NCBI RefSeq assembly: GCF_012489685.1
Contig: NC_080041.1
Coordinates: 38,429,780 to 38,493,779, forward strand
Direction of reading: 5' to 3'
Source: Lotus japonicus
Lineage: Eukaryota > Streptophyta > Magnoliopsida > Fabales > Fabaceae
Length of the DNA stretch: 64,000 nt
The notes under the pieces are model-generated. The model saw nothing but the letters and a program-made list of their open reading frames with translations, did not search any database and was not told the DNA's origin. Numbering within the stretch: the first letter of the stretch is position 1; each line of letters starts with the position of its first letter. The translations under genes were made by a program, and so were the position numbers. Shown here in pieces: positions 10,731-21,900 of the stretch.

Positions 10731-10899
10731 TGTAACAAAGTAACAAAAATCATTACTTAGAAATATGAATTCAATATAGGGTCATCAGACTCAGCTAAAG
10801 CAATGAATTTAAGTTTTGGGAGCAATCAGTCTAATTTTAAAAGTTCAATAATTTTCATATTTTGGTTACATTACAAAGCATGTCTTGCAGGTTGGTGCT

Positions 10900-11149
10900 T
10901 GATAGGTACTCACATATTAGGTAGTTAGTTAGAGGGTATTAATAAGGCATGTTGCCTATAAATAAGGGAAGTTAGTGAACATTAGGGGTACCTTTGGTAT
11001 TCTGTTGGCATTGGGGTTTAGGGAGAACATTGGGTTTCTCTCTAGGTTTTGGAAGAGTGTTTGGCATCTCTTCCATGTAACTTGCTCTAATTCCCAAATT
11101 AGGGATTAGGGTTCTTCAATAATACATCTACAATTTCTGGTTTCTATCA
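10900..11149 (+). repeat. 5' LTR of gag-only element I
   Basis: 250 bp, starting TGATAG and ending CTATCA (perfect terminal inverted repeat). It holds a TATAAATA promoter motif around 10959. Confidence 0.88.
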
Positions 11150-11150
11150 T

Positions 11151-11162
11151 TGGTATCAGAGC
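11151..11162 (+). promoter_or_regulatory. Primer-binding site, initiator Met tRNA type
   Basis: TGGTATCAGAGC one base after the 5' LTR, the standard plant LTR-element primer site. Confidence 0.9.
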
Positions 11163-11201
11163 ACCGATCTGGTGCCTGAACCACAATTTCTTTGTTGCGT
11201 T

Positions 11202-12160
11202 ATGGAAGAGGCAAGGAGCATGGCAAGAATTTCAGAGGATTGGGCGAGGGAAATTCCAATTTTTGGGGGTGATGATGCGTATGACTGGGTACACTGTTTG
11301 GAGCGCTACTTTCTGTTGAAGAAGGTGAGAGAGGAAGACAAGATGCAAGTGACCATGGAGGCCTTAGAAGGAAGGGCTCTTACCTGGTTTCAATGGTGGA
11401 CCAGTTGTAATCCCAATTCATCATGGGAAGGGTTCAAGATTGCAGTGGTGAGGAGGTTTCAGCCTTAAATGAATCAGAACCCATTTGAGTTGCTTCTTTC
11501 TCTGAAACAGATCGGGTCAGTGAAGGATTATGCGGAAGAATTTGAAAAATTTGTTGGGGCTCTCAGAGAAATTGATCCAGAATTTGTCAAAGGCATCTTC
11601 TTGAAGGATTGAGGGAGGAAATCCGAATGGAGGTACGATCGAATGAACTTTACTCTCTTTCTGAGGTTATTCAAGAAACCATCTTTATTGAACAAGGAAG
11701 AAGAGAATATGAAACTTCATCAGAAGAAGAAGAGAGAGACAGTACGGTGGGTGTGCAAACACCTGAAGCAGAGGAAGACCTGACCTCTGAGGAGAGGCAG
11801 GAATCCAATCTTGAAGCGGCGGAGGCATCGCTGGCGAATTTGGAGGCCGCGCCGATGACAGATTCAGCGGTGGCGGAGGCGATTCAGAACCTCAATCTTG
11901 AAACAGAGGTTAAAGCAAAGACATGGCAAGAACGTGATTTCATGGGTGAACTATCAAATCTTGGATTTCCGTTAATGGTGATGGGCTTGTTTCAACGGCT
12001 GCCAACGACACCACCTGATGACGCAGTGCAATTGTTGCATAAGGGAGGGTCATCGGAGTGGAGCAGAAGACCCGCGTCAGGGTTGTTGGGTCCATACCCT
12101 TGTAGGTCGTTGGAGGAGAAACAACCACCGCCGGAACCGCCGGATTTATCGGTTGGCTGA
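11202..12160 (+). pseudogene. Broken gag gene of element I
   Basis: Starts MEEARSMAR and encodes a Ty3/gypsy-type capsid core (ALEGRALTWFQWW, then SWEGFKIAVVRRFQP). TAA at 11466-11468 interrupts it, at a place where the sister element at 14457 reads through. The homologous frame continues (NPFELLLSLKQ, EFVKGIFLKG) and then shifts before the 11609-12160 stretch, which is acidic and low complexity. The intact sister Gag shows these are breaks, not introns. No zinc knuckle is visible. Confidence 0.8.
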
Positions 12161-12633
12161 AGTGAGGTCTTTTCGTTGCTGTTTGTTCAAGCTATGAGGG
12201 AAGAGAAACCGAACAAAAGGCTGGGATAGAGATGCACAGAGAGGGCAGAGGTCAAGGGTTGGATTTACAATCCAATTGGGCCAAGCCCAAATCTCAGATT
12301 GGAGAAATTGGGCCATACAGATGATTGGGTCCAAAGTAGTGGAGGAATACATGGTTATAATCATGAAGCTGGATACCAGATGACTAGGGCCAAGGAGGGT
12401 GTCACCAATCAGCCAAGGCCATGTATGCTGGAAATTTTCATCAGAATTGTTTTTGAGAACGGAAAGAGAGACATCAACCCTTCATACATGACTGAGGCTA
12501 TTTGCTTCATGCTATGGGATCCAGGTGGAGGTTGTGCTTGCCATATTTGGATTGCTTGGATAGTTGTTCCATGTTGTAGCTTGTATTTTGTCCTTCACCT
12601 TGAGGACAAGGTGAATTTTCAGGGGGGGAGTAT

Positions 12634-12843
12634 TGATAGGTACTCACATATTAGGTAGTTAGTTAGAGGGTATTAATAAGGCATGTTGCCTATAAATAAG
12701 GGAAGTTAGTGAACATTAAGGGTATCTTTGGTATTCTGTTGGCATTGGGGTTTAGGGAGAACATTGGGTTTCTCTCTAGGTTTTGGAAGAGTGTTTGGCA
12801 TCTCTTCCATGTAACTTGCATCTACAATTTCTGGTTTCTATCA
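12634..12843 (+). repeat. 3' LTR of gag-only element I
   Basis: 210 bp; identical ends to the 5' LTR but lacking about 40 internal bases near its right end. Confidence 0.87.
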
Positions 12844-13095
12844 GTGCTAAGGAATAAAAATAATCTGTTTTTGCCACCTATAGTGGTCCTATTTGCCTCA
12901 AGTAGGATTGCATTATATGGAGGATACTTTTGATCTAGACAAAAAAATATAGGAAATCCAAACAAAAAAAACCCCTCTAGCATACGGCCTGCGAAAAGCG
13001 AGCACTTTAACAATGGTGAGTCTTTCAACACTTCATGAATCTCTTGAATATGGACAATGCACTTTAAAATTAGGAAACGAACAATAAAAAGAAAC

Positions 13096-13368
13096 TGATA
13101 GAACCCAGTAAAATATGAGTATTATTTCTATGAAGAACCCTAATTCCCAATGTGGGAATTAGAGAAGATACATGAGAGAAGGGATACCAAACACCCTTCA
13201 AATCCAGAAAGAGACCATTCTCTCTCTAGAACCCAAAACCAAAACAGAATACAAAGATACCCAACTGACTCCAACTTCCCCTTATTTATAGGACCAACTT
13301 CCTACTAACTAACTAACTAACAAACTTCTAACCCCTCTTAACTACTAACTAACCGTGAGTTCCTATCA
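13096..13368 (-). repeat. 3' LTR of gag-only element II
   Basis: 273 bp with TGATAG…CTATCA ends. It includes tandem CTAA tetranucleotides and a TATAAATA motif on the minus strand. Confidence 0.88.
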
Positions 13369-13469
13369 ATACTCCCCCCCTGAAAATTCACCTTGTCCTC
13401 AAGGTGAGGAACAAAATGCAACCTACAGCAGTGAACTGCTATGCTAATACAAAAGACACAATACAACTA

Positions 13470-14423
13470 TCACGATGAACAACTAAGCCAAAGAGCCAAA
13501 GGTGACCAATCACAGCTTCCACCTGGATCCCACTGCTCTTCTTCATTGCCCACATTTGTAGTTATAGCCATAGTTTCAGCAAAAGCTTGGAAAGCACTTG
13601 AGTCGCTTTCCCACAGCACTTGTAAAAACTCCTTCTGACTCTTGTTGTCTAGCTCCCTGTTGGTTGTTGCCTCATGTAAATGGGTAGATTGGGTGTTTAA
13701 CCCAAAAGCAGAAAAGTGGGCCCAACAAGCCCAATTACCCCAACTATGAAATGGGTGTTCTGTGCATGTTGCCCTCACCAAGTTGATGTTTTCTCCTTCA
13801 GGTGCCAGCAAATCACACAGGATCCATGGCAGCCAGCCACCTGGATTCCACTCATGACCAATTTGGTCAAACAATTGACTTAAAGGTGTAATTCCAGTTT
13901 TGTCCTCAGCCCTTCCCGCTTTACTTTTCTGAAAATTTGTCGCCTCACTGCTCCACAAACACAACGCTCTCACCGCAATGTTCGGCGGATTCGGTGGCGG
14001 CCGTTGGAGCTTTTCCAACTTCCTCAACGGAAATCCTTGGTGGCCGGCACACTCTTGCTGAATCGCTGTCCTTCTAGACCAAAGAGAATGCCACTCTATG
14101 TCGTCCCCACTCTTCACCGTCGGTGCTCTACCTGTGACGGCCAACTCCCCCGGCGTCAATGCCCGCAGAATCTCGTTGTAAGTTGGTTTCGTCGGTGGTC
14201 GTTTTGCCTCCTCCGGCACGGCGGCTGACCCATTACTCCCCAAGACCAACTCAAAATCATGAGGTTCCGGTGGCGGAAGTTGGTTCCCCTCTTTGCGATA
14301 TCGAAGAAAACCAATCTTTGTTCTTTCTCCTTCCGCTTCAAGAATGGGTTCCTGCGATGACCCCTCTGTCTTTGTTGCCGCCTCTAATTCAAGATTGAAT
14401 CTTTGAATCGCTGCAACTTCCAA
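13470..14423 (-). CDS. Second open frame of gag-only element II, unknown function
   Basis: A 317-residue frame downstream of gag in the same element. It has no protease, RT, integrase or zinc-knuckle motif. It is Pro/Glu-rich at first (LPPPEPHDFELV), with a Trp-rich stretch (WNPGGWLPWILCDLL) later. In element I the matching region (11609-12627) is only partly open, so either selection or chance keeps it open here. It may be the C-terminal part of Gag after a frameshift. Expression is unknown. Confidence 0.45.
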   Translation of the reverse strand: MEVAAIQRFNLELEAATKTEGSSQEPILEAEGERTKIGFLRYRKEGNQLPPPEPHDFELVLGSNGSAAVPEEAKRPPTKPTYNEILRALTPGELAVTGRAPTVKSGDDIEWHSLWSRRTAIQQECAGHQGFPLRKLEKLQRPPPNPPNIAVRALCLWSSEATNFQKSKAGRAEDKTGITPLSQLFDQIGHEWNPGGWLPWILCDLLAPEGENINLVRATCTEHPFHSWGNWACWAHFSAFGLNTQSTHLHEATTNRELDNKSQKEFLQVLWESDSSAFQAFAETMAITTNVGNEEEQWDPGGSCDWSPLALWLSCSS

Positions 14424-14456
14424 ATGCCTCTGAACCGCTTCTGTCGCTTGGTGAGC

Positions 14457-14936
14457 CTATGCGACAACTTCCGTTTCTTCCCTTTCTTGTTCATTAACAA
14501 TGGCTCTTTGAATAATCTCAGAAAGAGAACAAAGTTCATTCGTTCGTACCTTGATTCGGATTTCCTCCCTCAAACCCTTCAAAAAGATTCCTTTGACAAA
14601 CTCTGGATCGATTTCTCTGAGAGCTCCCACATACTTTTCGAATTCCACCGCATAATCCTTTACTGTTCCCGTCTGTTTCAGAGAAAGGAGCAATTCAAAT
14701 GGATTCTGAGTCATGGAAGGTTGAAACCTCCGCACCACTGCAATCTTGAACCCTTCCCATGATGGATTGGGATTGCAACGGTTCCACCATCGAAACCATG
14801 TTAACGCCCTTCCTTCCAAAGCCACCTTTGCAATCTGCATCTTTTCTTCTTCCGATACCTCCTTCAACCGGAAGTATCTCTCTAACCGCTCCATCCATCC
14901 AAACGCTTCATCGCCTCTGAAAATTGGAACTTCCAT
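14457..14936 (-). CDS. gag: Gag polyprotein, element II
   Basis: Open capsid-type Gag starting at the first ATG (MEVPIFRGDEAF, 14936); the frame continues upstream to 14963 without another ATG. The Retrotrans_gag core shows YFRLKEVSEEEKMQ, ALEGRALTWFRWW, SWEGFKIAVVRRFQ and NPFELLLSLKQ. It ends after EIIQRAIVNEQ with no nucleocapsid zinc knuckle, so it is shorter than usual Gag. It could package RNA only with RT and integrase supplied by an autonomous partner, which the window does not contain in recognisable form. Confidence 0.75.
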   Translation of the reverse strand: MEVPIFRGDEAFGWMERLERYFRLKEVSEEEKMQIAKVALEGRALTWFRWWNRCNPNPSWEGFKIAVVRRFQPSMTQNPFELLLSLKQTGTVKDYAVEFEKYVGALREIDPEFVKGIFLKGLREEIRIKVRTNELCSLSEIIQRAIVNEQEREETEVVA

Positions 14937-14972
14937 GCGTAGTGAATTTTGTGGTTCAGGCACCAGATCGGT

Positions 14973-14984
14973 GCTCTGATACCA
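14973..14984 (-). promoter_or_regulatory. Primer-binding site of element II
   Basis: TGGTATCAGAGC on the minus strand, one base inside the 5' LTR. Confidence 0.9.
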
Positions 14985-14985
14985 A

Positions 14986-15258
14986 TGATAGAACCCAGTA
15001 AAATATGAGTATTATTTCTATGAAGAACCCTAATTCCCAATTTGGGAATTAGAGAAGATACATGAGAGAAGGGATACCAAACACCCTTCAAACCCAGAAA
15101 GAGACCATTCTCTCTCTAGAACACAAAACCAAAACAGAATACAAAGATACCCAACTGACTCCAACTTCCCCTTATTTATAGGACCAACTTCTAACTAACT
15201 AACTAACTAACAAACTTCTAACCCCTCTTAACTACTAACTAACCGTGAGTTCCTATCA
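14986..15258 (-). repeat. 5' LTR of gag-only element II
   Basis: 273 bp, five differences from the 3' LTR, same TGATAG…CTATCA ends. Confidence 0.88.
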
Positions 15259-15263
15259 GAAAC

Positions 15264-17014
15264 TCTATGAAAAGGACAAAGGAGGGGAGTGTCTCTTTCT
15301 ATCAAGTTCAAACAAACCAAAGAATTGAACTTGCAAACCTCATCTTCACAAATTATCATAACTAGAGATGAGAAATCCACATAAAGAAATAGAGAAAATT
15401 CAATGTTCACCTCTATATAAAAAAGACAATTTGGAACTAACTCACACATCAACATTATCAAATAGAAAATATTATTTAAAGCGCGTGACATCCATGCGGT
15501 GGCAGAACTTGAACAAATGTATGGAGAGGCCAAAATATGATTTAATATATTAACCAATGCCCAGCCCTAACAAGTAATCATGCGAGAGAATTACAGTTCA
15601 ATAACATTCATATGTAAATCACTCTAGTTTGAATGAAAATAGTATAACTTGCAGAACAGACACCAAATCTGAAGCTCATTCAAGCACAAATCCAATTCTG
15701 ACCAGTTCCTTCTAGGCTTCCACCATCCATATTGACAGCAATTTGTATATTCAAAATGGAGATTTCAAGGAAAAGGATAACCAAATTGTAACAGTATAAA
15801 GAGTGAATACTAAAACATAAACATAAGGCCAGGAGGATCTGTGCATACGCTTGTGTGAGTGGGAAGTGTAACATTCTTAAAATTACGTTCTTATGAAATG
15901 TTGACACCAGAAACAAAGTATGTGAGTTAGGTCCGGTGGGAAAAGTACAAGAATACTTGAAAAACCGCCCCCTGAATCAGAAGGGTGAAGTTTTGTACTG
16001 AATCTAAACTACAACCCAGTTTTAGCCACAACTTGACTTTATGCAGCTCTCAAAAGCCACAAGTTAGGCAAAAGCTGGCACAATCTTAGGCGAGCCCAAG
16101 ACTAGGTATGGCAAAGATATAAGAACACAAGACTTCCCACATACCTTGCTTTTAGCAAGTTCTTATACAATACAATACTCAAGTAAAATAGTGAAATTAT
16201 GTTATATACCGATAAAGAAAACTAGAACACGAATGCTTGAGATGAACAAAAATTCCAAAACTAAATAAACAGAACAATAAGATGAAACAGAAAATGCACA
16301 AACAGAAGAAATTAAAAACAAAGCAAATCACAAATCCAAATGAACCATCACCGCCATTCAGAACTGAAAACAAGAAAGGAAGCAATCTATACCTTCAATT
16401 TAAGCTACTCCAACAAGAGTTCAAGCAATAGAACCAAGAGCAGCAAAAATAAATCTGAAAAAATAAAGCACAAATTCATCAATATGTTGACCATGAATGA
16501 TGCAGAAACGCAACAAAATTGAAGGAATAATATCAAAAGAATGCTCACAAATGGTGATGGCATTTAAGGGAACTTCTGTGTTCTGACAACAACTATGAAT
16601 GGATATTTTGCTTTTGGTAAAACCAAATTTGGCATGCACCTCAATGAAAGATAAATGGATATTCAAACATACGCTATGTAACCTCCAGCAATGAAGACAC
16701 AACCAACAGTGATGCAAACAGTAAAATGGTGGCTCAGAAAACAGTTTGAATTTGCTTTCAAATTATATTTATAAAGTACTTCTTCTATAGAAAAGCTCTT
16801 AAAAAAGTTCCTCGCCTAGCATACAAAGAGGCCTTACATGAAAGCGCTATGAAACGCCAAATGCCAATATAAACTATAGCAATGTTTCAAGATGCATATT
16901 ACATCAACTCTCAGCATAGACTGCAGGCTCAATTAACAGAGAGCCATGCAATTTATGGATTCTTCAAGAACCTCATGCACAAGCATCATATCATAAAATT
17001 TACATCATCCTAAT
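15264..17014. other. Spacer of unit 2 with LON-gene relics
   Basis: Paralogous to 3190-3593 and to 45640-51600 without its insertions. It includes a degenerate copy of the CEPLPDGRFYIE exon around 15415-15455 on the minus strand. No credible open gene; the longest frames are not conserved between copies. Confidence 0.5.
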
Positions 17015-17214
17015 CTTGATAGGTGTTGTCTTGGGTTCTTGTGGTTGAGGGGTTTGTGATGTTGTCTTGGCTGCTATCCTTTTATTAACTTTTTCGTTGG
17101 TTGGTTTTCGGTTGTTGTGGCTAGGTTGTTTTTGAAGCTTTTGCGCTTCCAATCTCTTTGTAGATTGTGACATCTCCTTAATTATCAATAAATTTCTTTA
17201 GCTTTCAAAAAAAA
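17015..17214 (+). mobile_element. 5'-truncated LINE-like 3' end with poly(A)
   Basis: About 200 bp present in unit 2 but absent at the same place in FBX1 (3590-3600). It ends in ATTATCAATAAATTTC…CTTTC plus an A8 tail, typical of plant L1-like LINE 3' ends. It landed exactly at the 3' end of the FBX2 coding region: the tail, read from the minus strand, replaces the TAG stop used by FBX1 and adds two Phe codons before a TGA. Target duplication is ambiguous. Confidence 0.6.
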
Positions 17215-17982
17215 TATTGAGGACAGGGTGATATCAAACTCTCAGCGTAGACTGCTGGCTCAATATAGAACATCACTGGGAGCATCCAAGATTTGTTGTT
17301 TTGAAGTACTTCATCACAGTCACAAACAACTACATTCTGAGGCAAAAGTACTTCATTGTCATCCTCAGAAATATAAAGTGACTTAGCACCCAGATAAATA
17401 CTAAACATTTGAGTCCAAGACTGATCATTTCCATGCTCCATCATGACCCAAACTTCAGAAAAGTAGTAATTAAGAGAATAAACAACACACAAGCAATCTC
17501 TCAACACCACCAAGGCGAGTCCATCCTTGGGTACAACAGGAAGAAAAAGTTCCTGAACCGACTCCTTCCCCAAATCAAGAGAAATAATATACTGCTCAGA
17601 ATTCCCATCAACAGACGACAACCAGTTAACTGTTCCACTAACGAATTTTCCCCATACATCATGCGGGTGACCGCGAAATTCCTCCTCAATCGCTCTCCAA
17701 GAATCGTCACCCAAAGTATAAACCTTGACCTCAGTTTCTAACTCATCTACATCAGCAAAAACAGCAACCACTTTGTAATTTTCAATGAGATGATCATAAC
17801 CAAACCCATATCAACACCTTATACTGTGACCCTGTGTACCTCTCAATGGTGGCAATTCCACACATGTCCTAATAGAAGGGTTCCATAAACCCAAATGTGG
17901 ATAACGATTTTCAGAGAAGCCCAAGTAACAGAGGATGCCATTGCAAGAGCCAACAATGTCACAATCATAATTGTTGAGAGGG
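17205..17982 (-). pseudogene. F-box gene FBX2, 3' part
   Basis: Close paralogue of FBX1 from the FBA region to the stop (VKVYTLGDDSWR, GKFVSGTVNWL, SLDLGKESV, AVYAESLISP). Defects: the codon before YGFGYD is TGA where FBX1 has TCA, a block around the 'LLPSFSNF' region of FBX1 is deleted, and the C-terminus is altered by the LINE tail. Ends at the Tat insertion point (target duplication GAGGG, 17978-17982). The 5' half lies 16 kb away at 33935-34255. Confidence 0.9.
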
Positions 17983-18797
17983 TGTTAAGCCAAAATTACA
18001 AGTACTACAATTCTCGACACCATGGTGCAAAAGTGGTTGCTCGACAGAAAGGGTTGGGCAAAGCCGGCATCTCAGCACACGATGTCCCTCAAAGACAAGT
18101 CAGTAAAAGCCATAACTCGACACACTCAGAAGATGAAGAAATCTCGATCATTAAGTCTTAATGGAAGAGGCAGTTACCGAATAACCAGCAACTACAAGCA
18201 CGTGCGTACACCCACGATGCCACGAATAGCAACGGTTGCCCACGACTCGGAACCATCCACGTGGCAATAGAGTCACGTGCGCGAAGACCATCGGCTAAAC
18301 GTGGGGTATGGCGCCAACATTCAAAACCCACGAAGCCATCGTGCATCCAAGGAAAACCGCCAAGAGGGCAGAAAGAACAATATAAATAGAGGAAGCAGCA
18401 GCAGAAGAAGGGGTTCCCAACTCAAACTCTGAAAAATTCACCAGAAAGCTCTAATGTCCGCATCAATGAGACTCAAGGAGCAAAACGTGATGATCGAGGA
18501 GTATGTTGCAGAACCAACGCTTTAATTTCCCTGCATTTCAGTTTGTTAATTCCCAGTTCTTATGTGTAGCTTGTTTTGTCGAAATTTGCTTTCATGTTAT
18601 TTTAGTTTGCTTGACTGTTTTGTAATCGACTCATATTCAATAAAGTCCAGTTTCGTTTGAAGTTGTTTATTGTTGTCGAGAACACATCCGTTCACACACT
18701 ACACTTTGGCAAAGCGTTTTCTCAAAAGGACCCTGAAATCTAAACTTCTTTTAGTCGAACTAAGAGGATATTTGTTTACCAAAAATCCGTGTAAACA
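17983..18797 (+). repeat. 5' LTR of the Tat element
   Basis: 815 bp, starts TGTTAAGCC and ends GTGTAAACA. TATAAATA at 18381-18388 and AATAAA at 18639-18644 mark promoter and polyadenylation signals, giving an R region between them. Carries a 5-bp extra (near 18150) relative to the 3' LTR. Confidence 0.95.
18381..18388 (+). promoter_or_regulatory. TATA box in the Tat 5' LTR
   Basis: TATAAATA about 400 bases into the LTR; the same motif is in the 3' LTR near 33518. It lies upstream of the AATAAA at 18639 as in active LTRs. Confidence 0.7.
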
Positions 18798-18800
18798 AAT

Positions 18801-18819
18801 TGGCACGCCCAGTGGGACC
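18801..18819 (+). promoter_or_regulatory. Primer-binding site of the Tat element
   Basis: TGGCACGCCCAGTGGGACC three bases after the LTR. The TGG start matches the CCA end of a tRNA; I do not assign the tRNA. Confidence 0.7.
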
Positions 18820-18914
18820 GTTTTTGTGAAAACTAAGTTTTACCGAAGCATTTTGTGTGTTTGGGTTTATTGCATGCTATTTGGTATTTGCTACTTGTCT
18901 TGATTGTGATTTAT

Positions 18915-21900
18915 ATGCACCTGAGAAGTGGTAAGACTTTGAGTATGGCAAGTAATCGAGGAAGAACCTCCCCTCAAGGATCTAACGTGGGTAATCAGAG
19001 TAGCCCTGGGGGAAGTAGCGGTAACAATAATGAAGAAGTTTCTACTGGAATGGGGCATGGCACCAGTATGCCAACCCAGAACGTGGCAATTTCTGCAGTT
19101 GCAGAAATGCCTGTATCTAATTCAGTACAGGCACAAATTGTTCCAACGATTACGAGGGACATGCCTTATGGTATGCCTACATCTATGATGCAAGGCATAC
19201 AAGGCACGTATTCAACGTTCCCTGAAAATGTTCCCCCATTCAGCATACCCCCTTTTGGGGCAAATGGAACAATGTTAAACTTGGGAAGTCGAGTTAGTCC
19301 CCCTATTCCTGGATCTAGTTCACAAATTTATTTATCTACAGGTATGAATAATGGTTCACTTCAAGCCATTAGGCAGCAAGTAGATGATAGTAACCATGAA
19401 ATGGTTAACATGCTATCTCTACAGATAGGTGTGCTAATCAACCCTGTGCTCCAAAATAATAATGCCAATAATCAGCATTTGGCACGACAGATGGATCGTT
19501 TGGCGACAGCCCTGGGGGCACCAGTCGAAATCCAACCGGCACCAGGGATTAACCAAATCCCGTTGCCTAACCATGTCCCTGCCCCGGTGCGCTATCAGGC
19601 GCCGCAAAACCAAGAGATGAGGGCAAACCCTTTGTACGAGGCAGTGCAGCCGCCATTGCAAAATGTGTATATGGTAAACAGGGAAGAACACACTGATGAT
19701 GTGCTAGAAAGAATTCGACACCAGAACGCTGGGGGGCAACAAAATGTTGCTGCTGTGGTGGAGCAATTGTTGAACCAACATGGTTTCAACGTGGGTTTCG
19801 CGAATAGACCCCATTTTGTGTCAGCCTTTACAGAGGAGGTTCTCGAATCAGAACTTCCTCGAGGCTGGAAGGTCCCCAAATTCACTAAGTTCTCGGGGGA
19901 TTCAGGAGAGTCCACGGTAGAACACATAGCCAGGTACCAAATCGAAGCAGGAGACTTAGCCATCAATGAAAATTTAAAAATGAAGTACTTCCCGAGTTCT
20001 TTAACCAAAAATGCATTTACCTGGTTCACCACCCTCGCTCCTAGGTCAGTCCATACATGGGCCCAGTTGGAAAGAATTTTCCATGAACAGTTCTTTAGGG
20101 GAGAGTGCAAAGTAAGTTTGAAGGACCTGGCTAGTGTTAAAAGAAAGCCAGCAGAGTCTATTGATGATTACCTAAACAGGTTTAGGATGCTTAAATCCCG
20201 ATGTTTCACCCATGTCCCTGAACACGAGCTAGTTGTCTTAGCCGCTGGTGGTCTAGAATATTCCATTAGAAAGAAAATCGACACTCAGTATATTCGAGAT
20301 ATGTCTTTACTCGCAGATAGAGTGAGGCACATCGAATTGCTAAAGGCCGAAAAGTCAGAGGAAAGGGCCAAGACTACCAAGTGGCCAAAGAAGGAGAAGG
20401 TAGCGTACATAGATGCGGATTCAGTAGGTCAGAGTCCATGTGTCTATCGAGAAGTCCCGGCGGACGTCGATTTGAATGACGTCAATCTGGCTGAACTTCA
20501 GCCAGGGGATCCTTATGTTTGTAAAGCATTGAAACCACGTGAAAACAAACTTGGGGAGGAAAACCCCAAGAACACGATTCCTGCTGTGAAAACTTATACT
20601 TTTGATGTGGCCAAATGCGATGCAATCTATGATATACTTGTGTCTGATGGTTTGCTTGTGGTCCCTAAAGACCAAAAACTTCCTTCTCCTGAACAAAGGA
20701 AAGGGAAGAAATATTGCAAATATCACAACTTTTTTGGTCATTGGACCTCACAATGTGTTCGTTTCAGGGACCTTGTGCAGGGGGCATTGGACTCAGGAAG
20801 ACTCAAGTATGATGAAAAAGCCAAAAGTCAAATGAAGATCGATTCTGATCCACTGCAGATAGCTGAGGCCAACTATGTAGAGCCTTTCTACATTGGCATG
20901 GTCGACATTTCCGAAAAGCTGGGTCTGGGTTTGACGCTGGGAGAAGTAAGAGAAGAAAACATAGCTGTCGAAGAACCAGAGGTTGAGAAAGAAGTGAACT
21001 TGGAAGAGGTTTACCCCAAGGCTGGAGAAACCCTTGTCGAGTTTCTATCCCGCAGCAAAGATGGCGAGAAAGAAGTTATGCTGTGCCCTCGATGCAGCGC
21101 TGTTTTCGACAAATCCGCAGCCAAGGCCTATCAAGATTCAGAAATGAAAAGGCATTATCAGAGGAAGGCTCCTGTATCCAGGAGACTGAAGTACCCTCAC
21201 GAGGAGTGGGTCGAGAGAGACCAGGAACTCGATGGCCATAAAGGCCAGAAAGCAAGCAATAAAGACAAAACTTACCTCCCCAATGCTGGATTGCCAAGAA
21301 ACCAATGGTTCGGGCCAGCGCCTCCAAGGCCAAAACCATACCCTAAGTGGCAGAAAATCGACTTAGGCCAGGGATCCTCTTATATCAACAATTCCCGTGT
21401 GTCACGAAGCTACTCCTATGGCTCTGGGAACTACTATGCTCCTGAACAAATGACCAGGACTCAGTTCAGGCGTTTTTTGAGGAAAAGGAAAGCTGAGAGG
21501 GAAAGAGGTGGCAAGTTCCGTTCACTATGGGACATAAAGCCAGAAGACAACTCTCGCAATGAACCTAGTGTGGCGTCGATTATCAACCAGCTGGACCACG
21601 CCATCAAACAGGGAACAACCGTACCACCAAATCCAGCTAAGGAAAAAGGGAAGGATGTTGTCGAGGATGAGGATGAAGACATGCTCGAAGATTTCGACGA
21701 CAGTGATGGAGAAGAGCTTAACATCATCTGCATCGTGTCTATCCTACCTGCAGAATTCGATAGAATCTCAGAGGTCACTGAAAGCGAGGAAGACTACTAT
21801 GTCGACGACGAACCAGATGACAATCCTTTGTGTTATTATGTGATGCAGAGAGGATCTGTCGAAGATGAAAGAGCTATCTTCCAAAGGCCAACCGAGCAAA

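Larger units (their letters stand above)
10900..12843 (+). mobile_element. Gag-only LTR retrotransposon I (non-autonomous)
   Basis: A complete element: LTRs at 10900-11149 and 12634-12843, the 5-bp direct repeat GTGCT at 10895-10899 and 12844-12848, the primer site TGGTATCAGAGC (initiator Met tRNA) at 11151-11162, and a polypurine tract (GGGGGGGAG) just before the 3' LTR. The 1.48-kb interior codes only for a broken Gag; no protease, RT or integrase is present. The LTRs differ by a 40-bp deletion in the 3' copy and about two substitutions, so the insertion is fairly recent. Confidence 0.88.
13096..15258 (-). mobile_element. Gag-only LTR retrotransposon II (non-autonomous)
   Basis: A complete element in the opposite orientation to element I and only about 250 bp from it. 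LTRs at 13096-13368 and 14986-15258 (273 bp each, about 1.8% different), target duplication GAAAC at 13091-13095 and 15259-15263, an iMet primer site, and a polypurine tract (GGGGGGGAG on the minus strand) beside the left LTR. The interior holds an open Gag and a second open frame but no pol. Gag, primer site and LTR ends show it is the same broad family as element I; the LTRs are distinct enough to be another subfamily. Confidence 0.88.
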
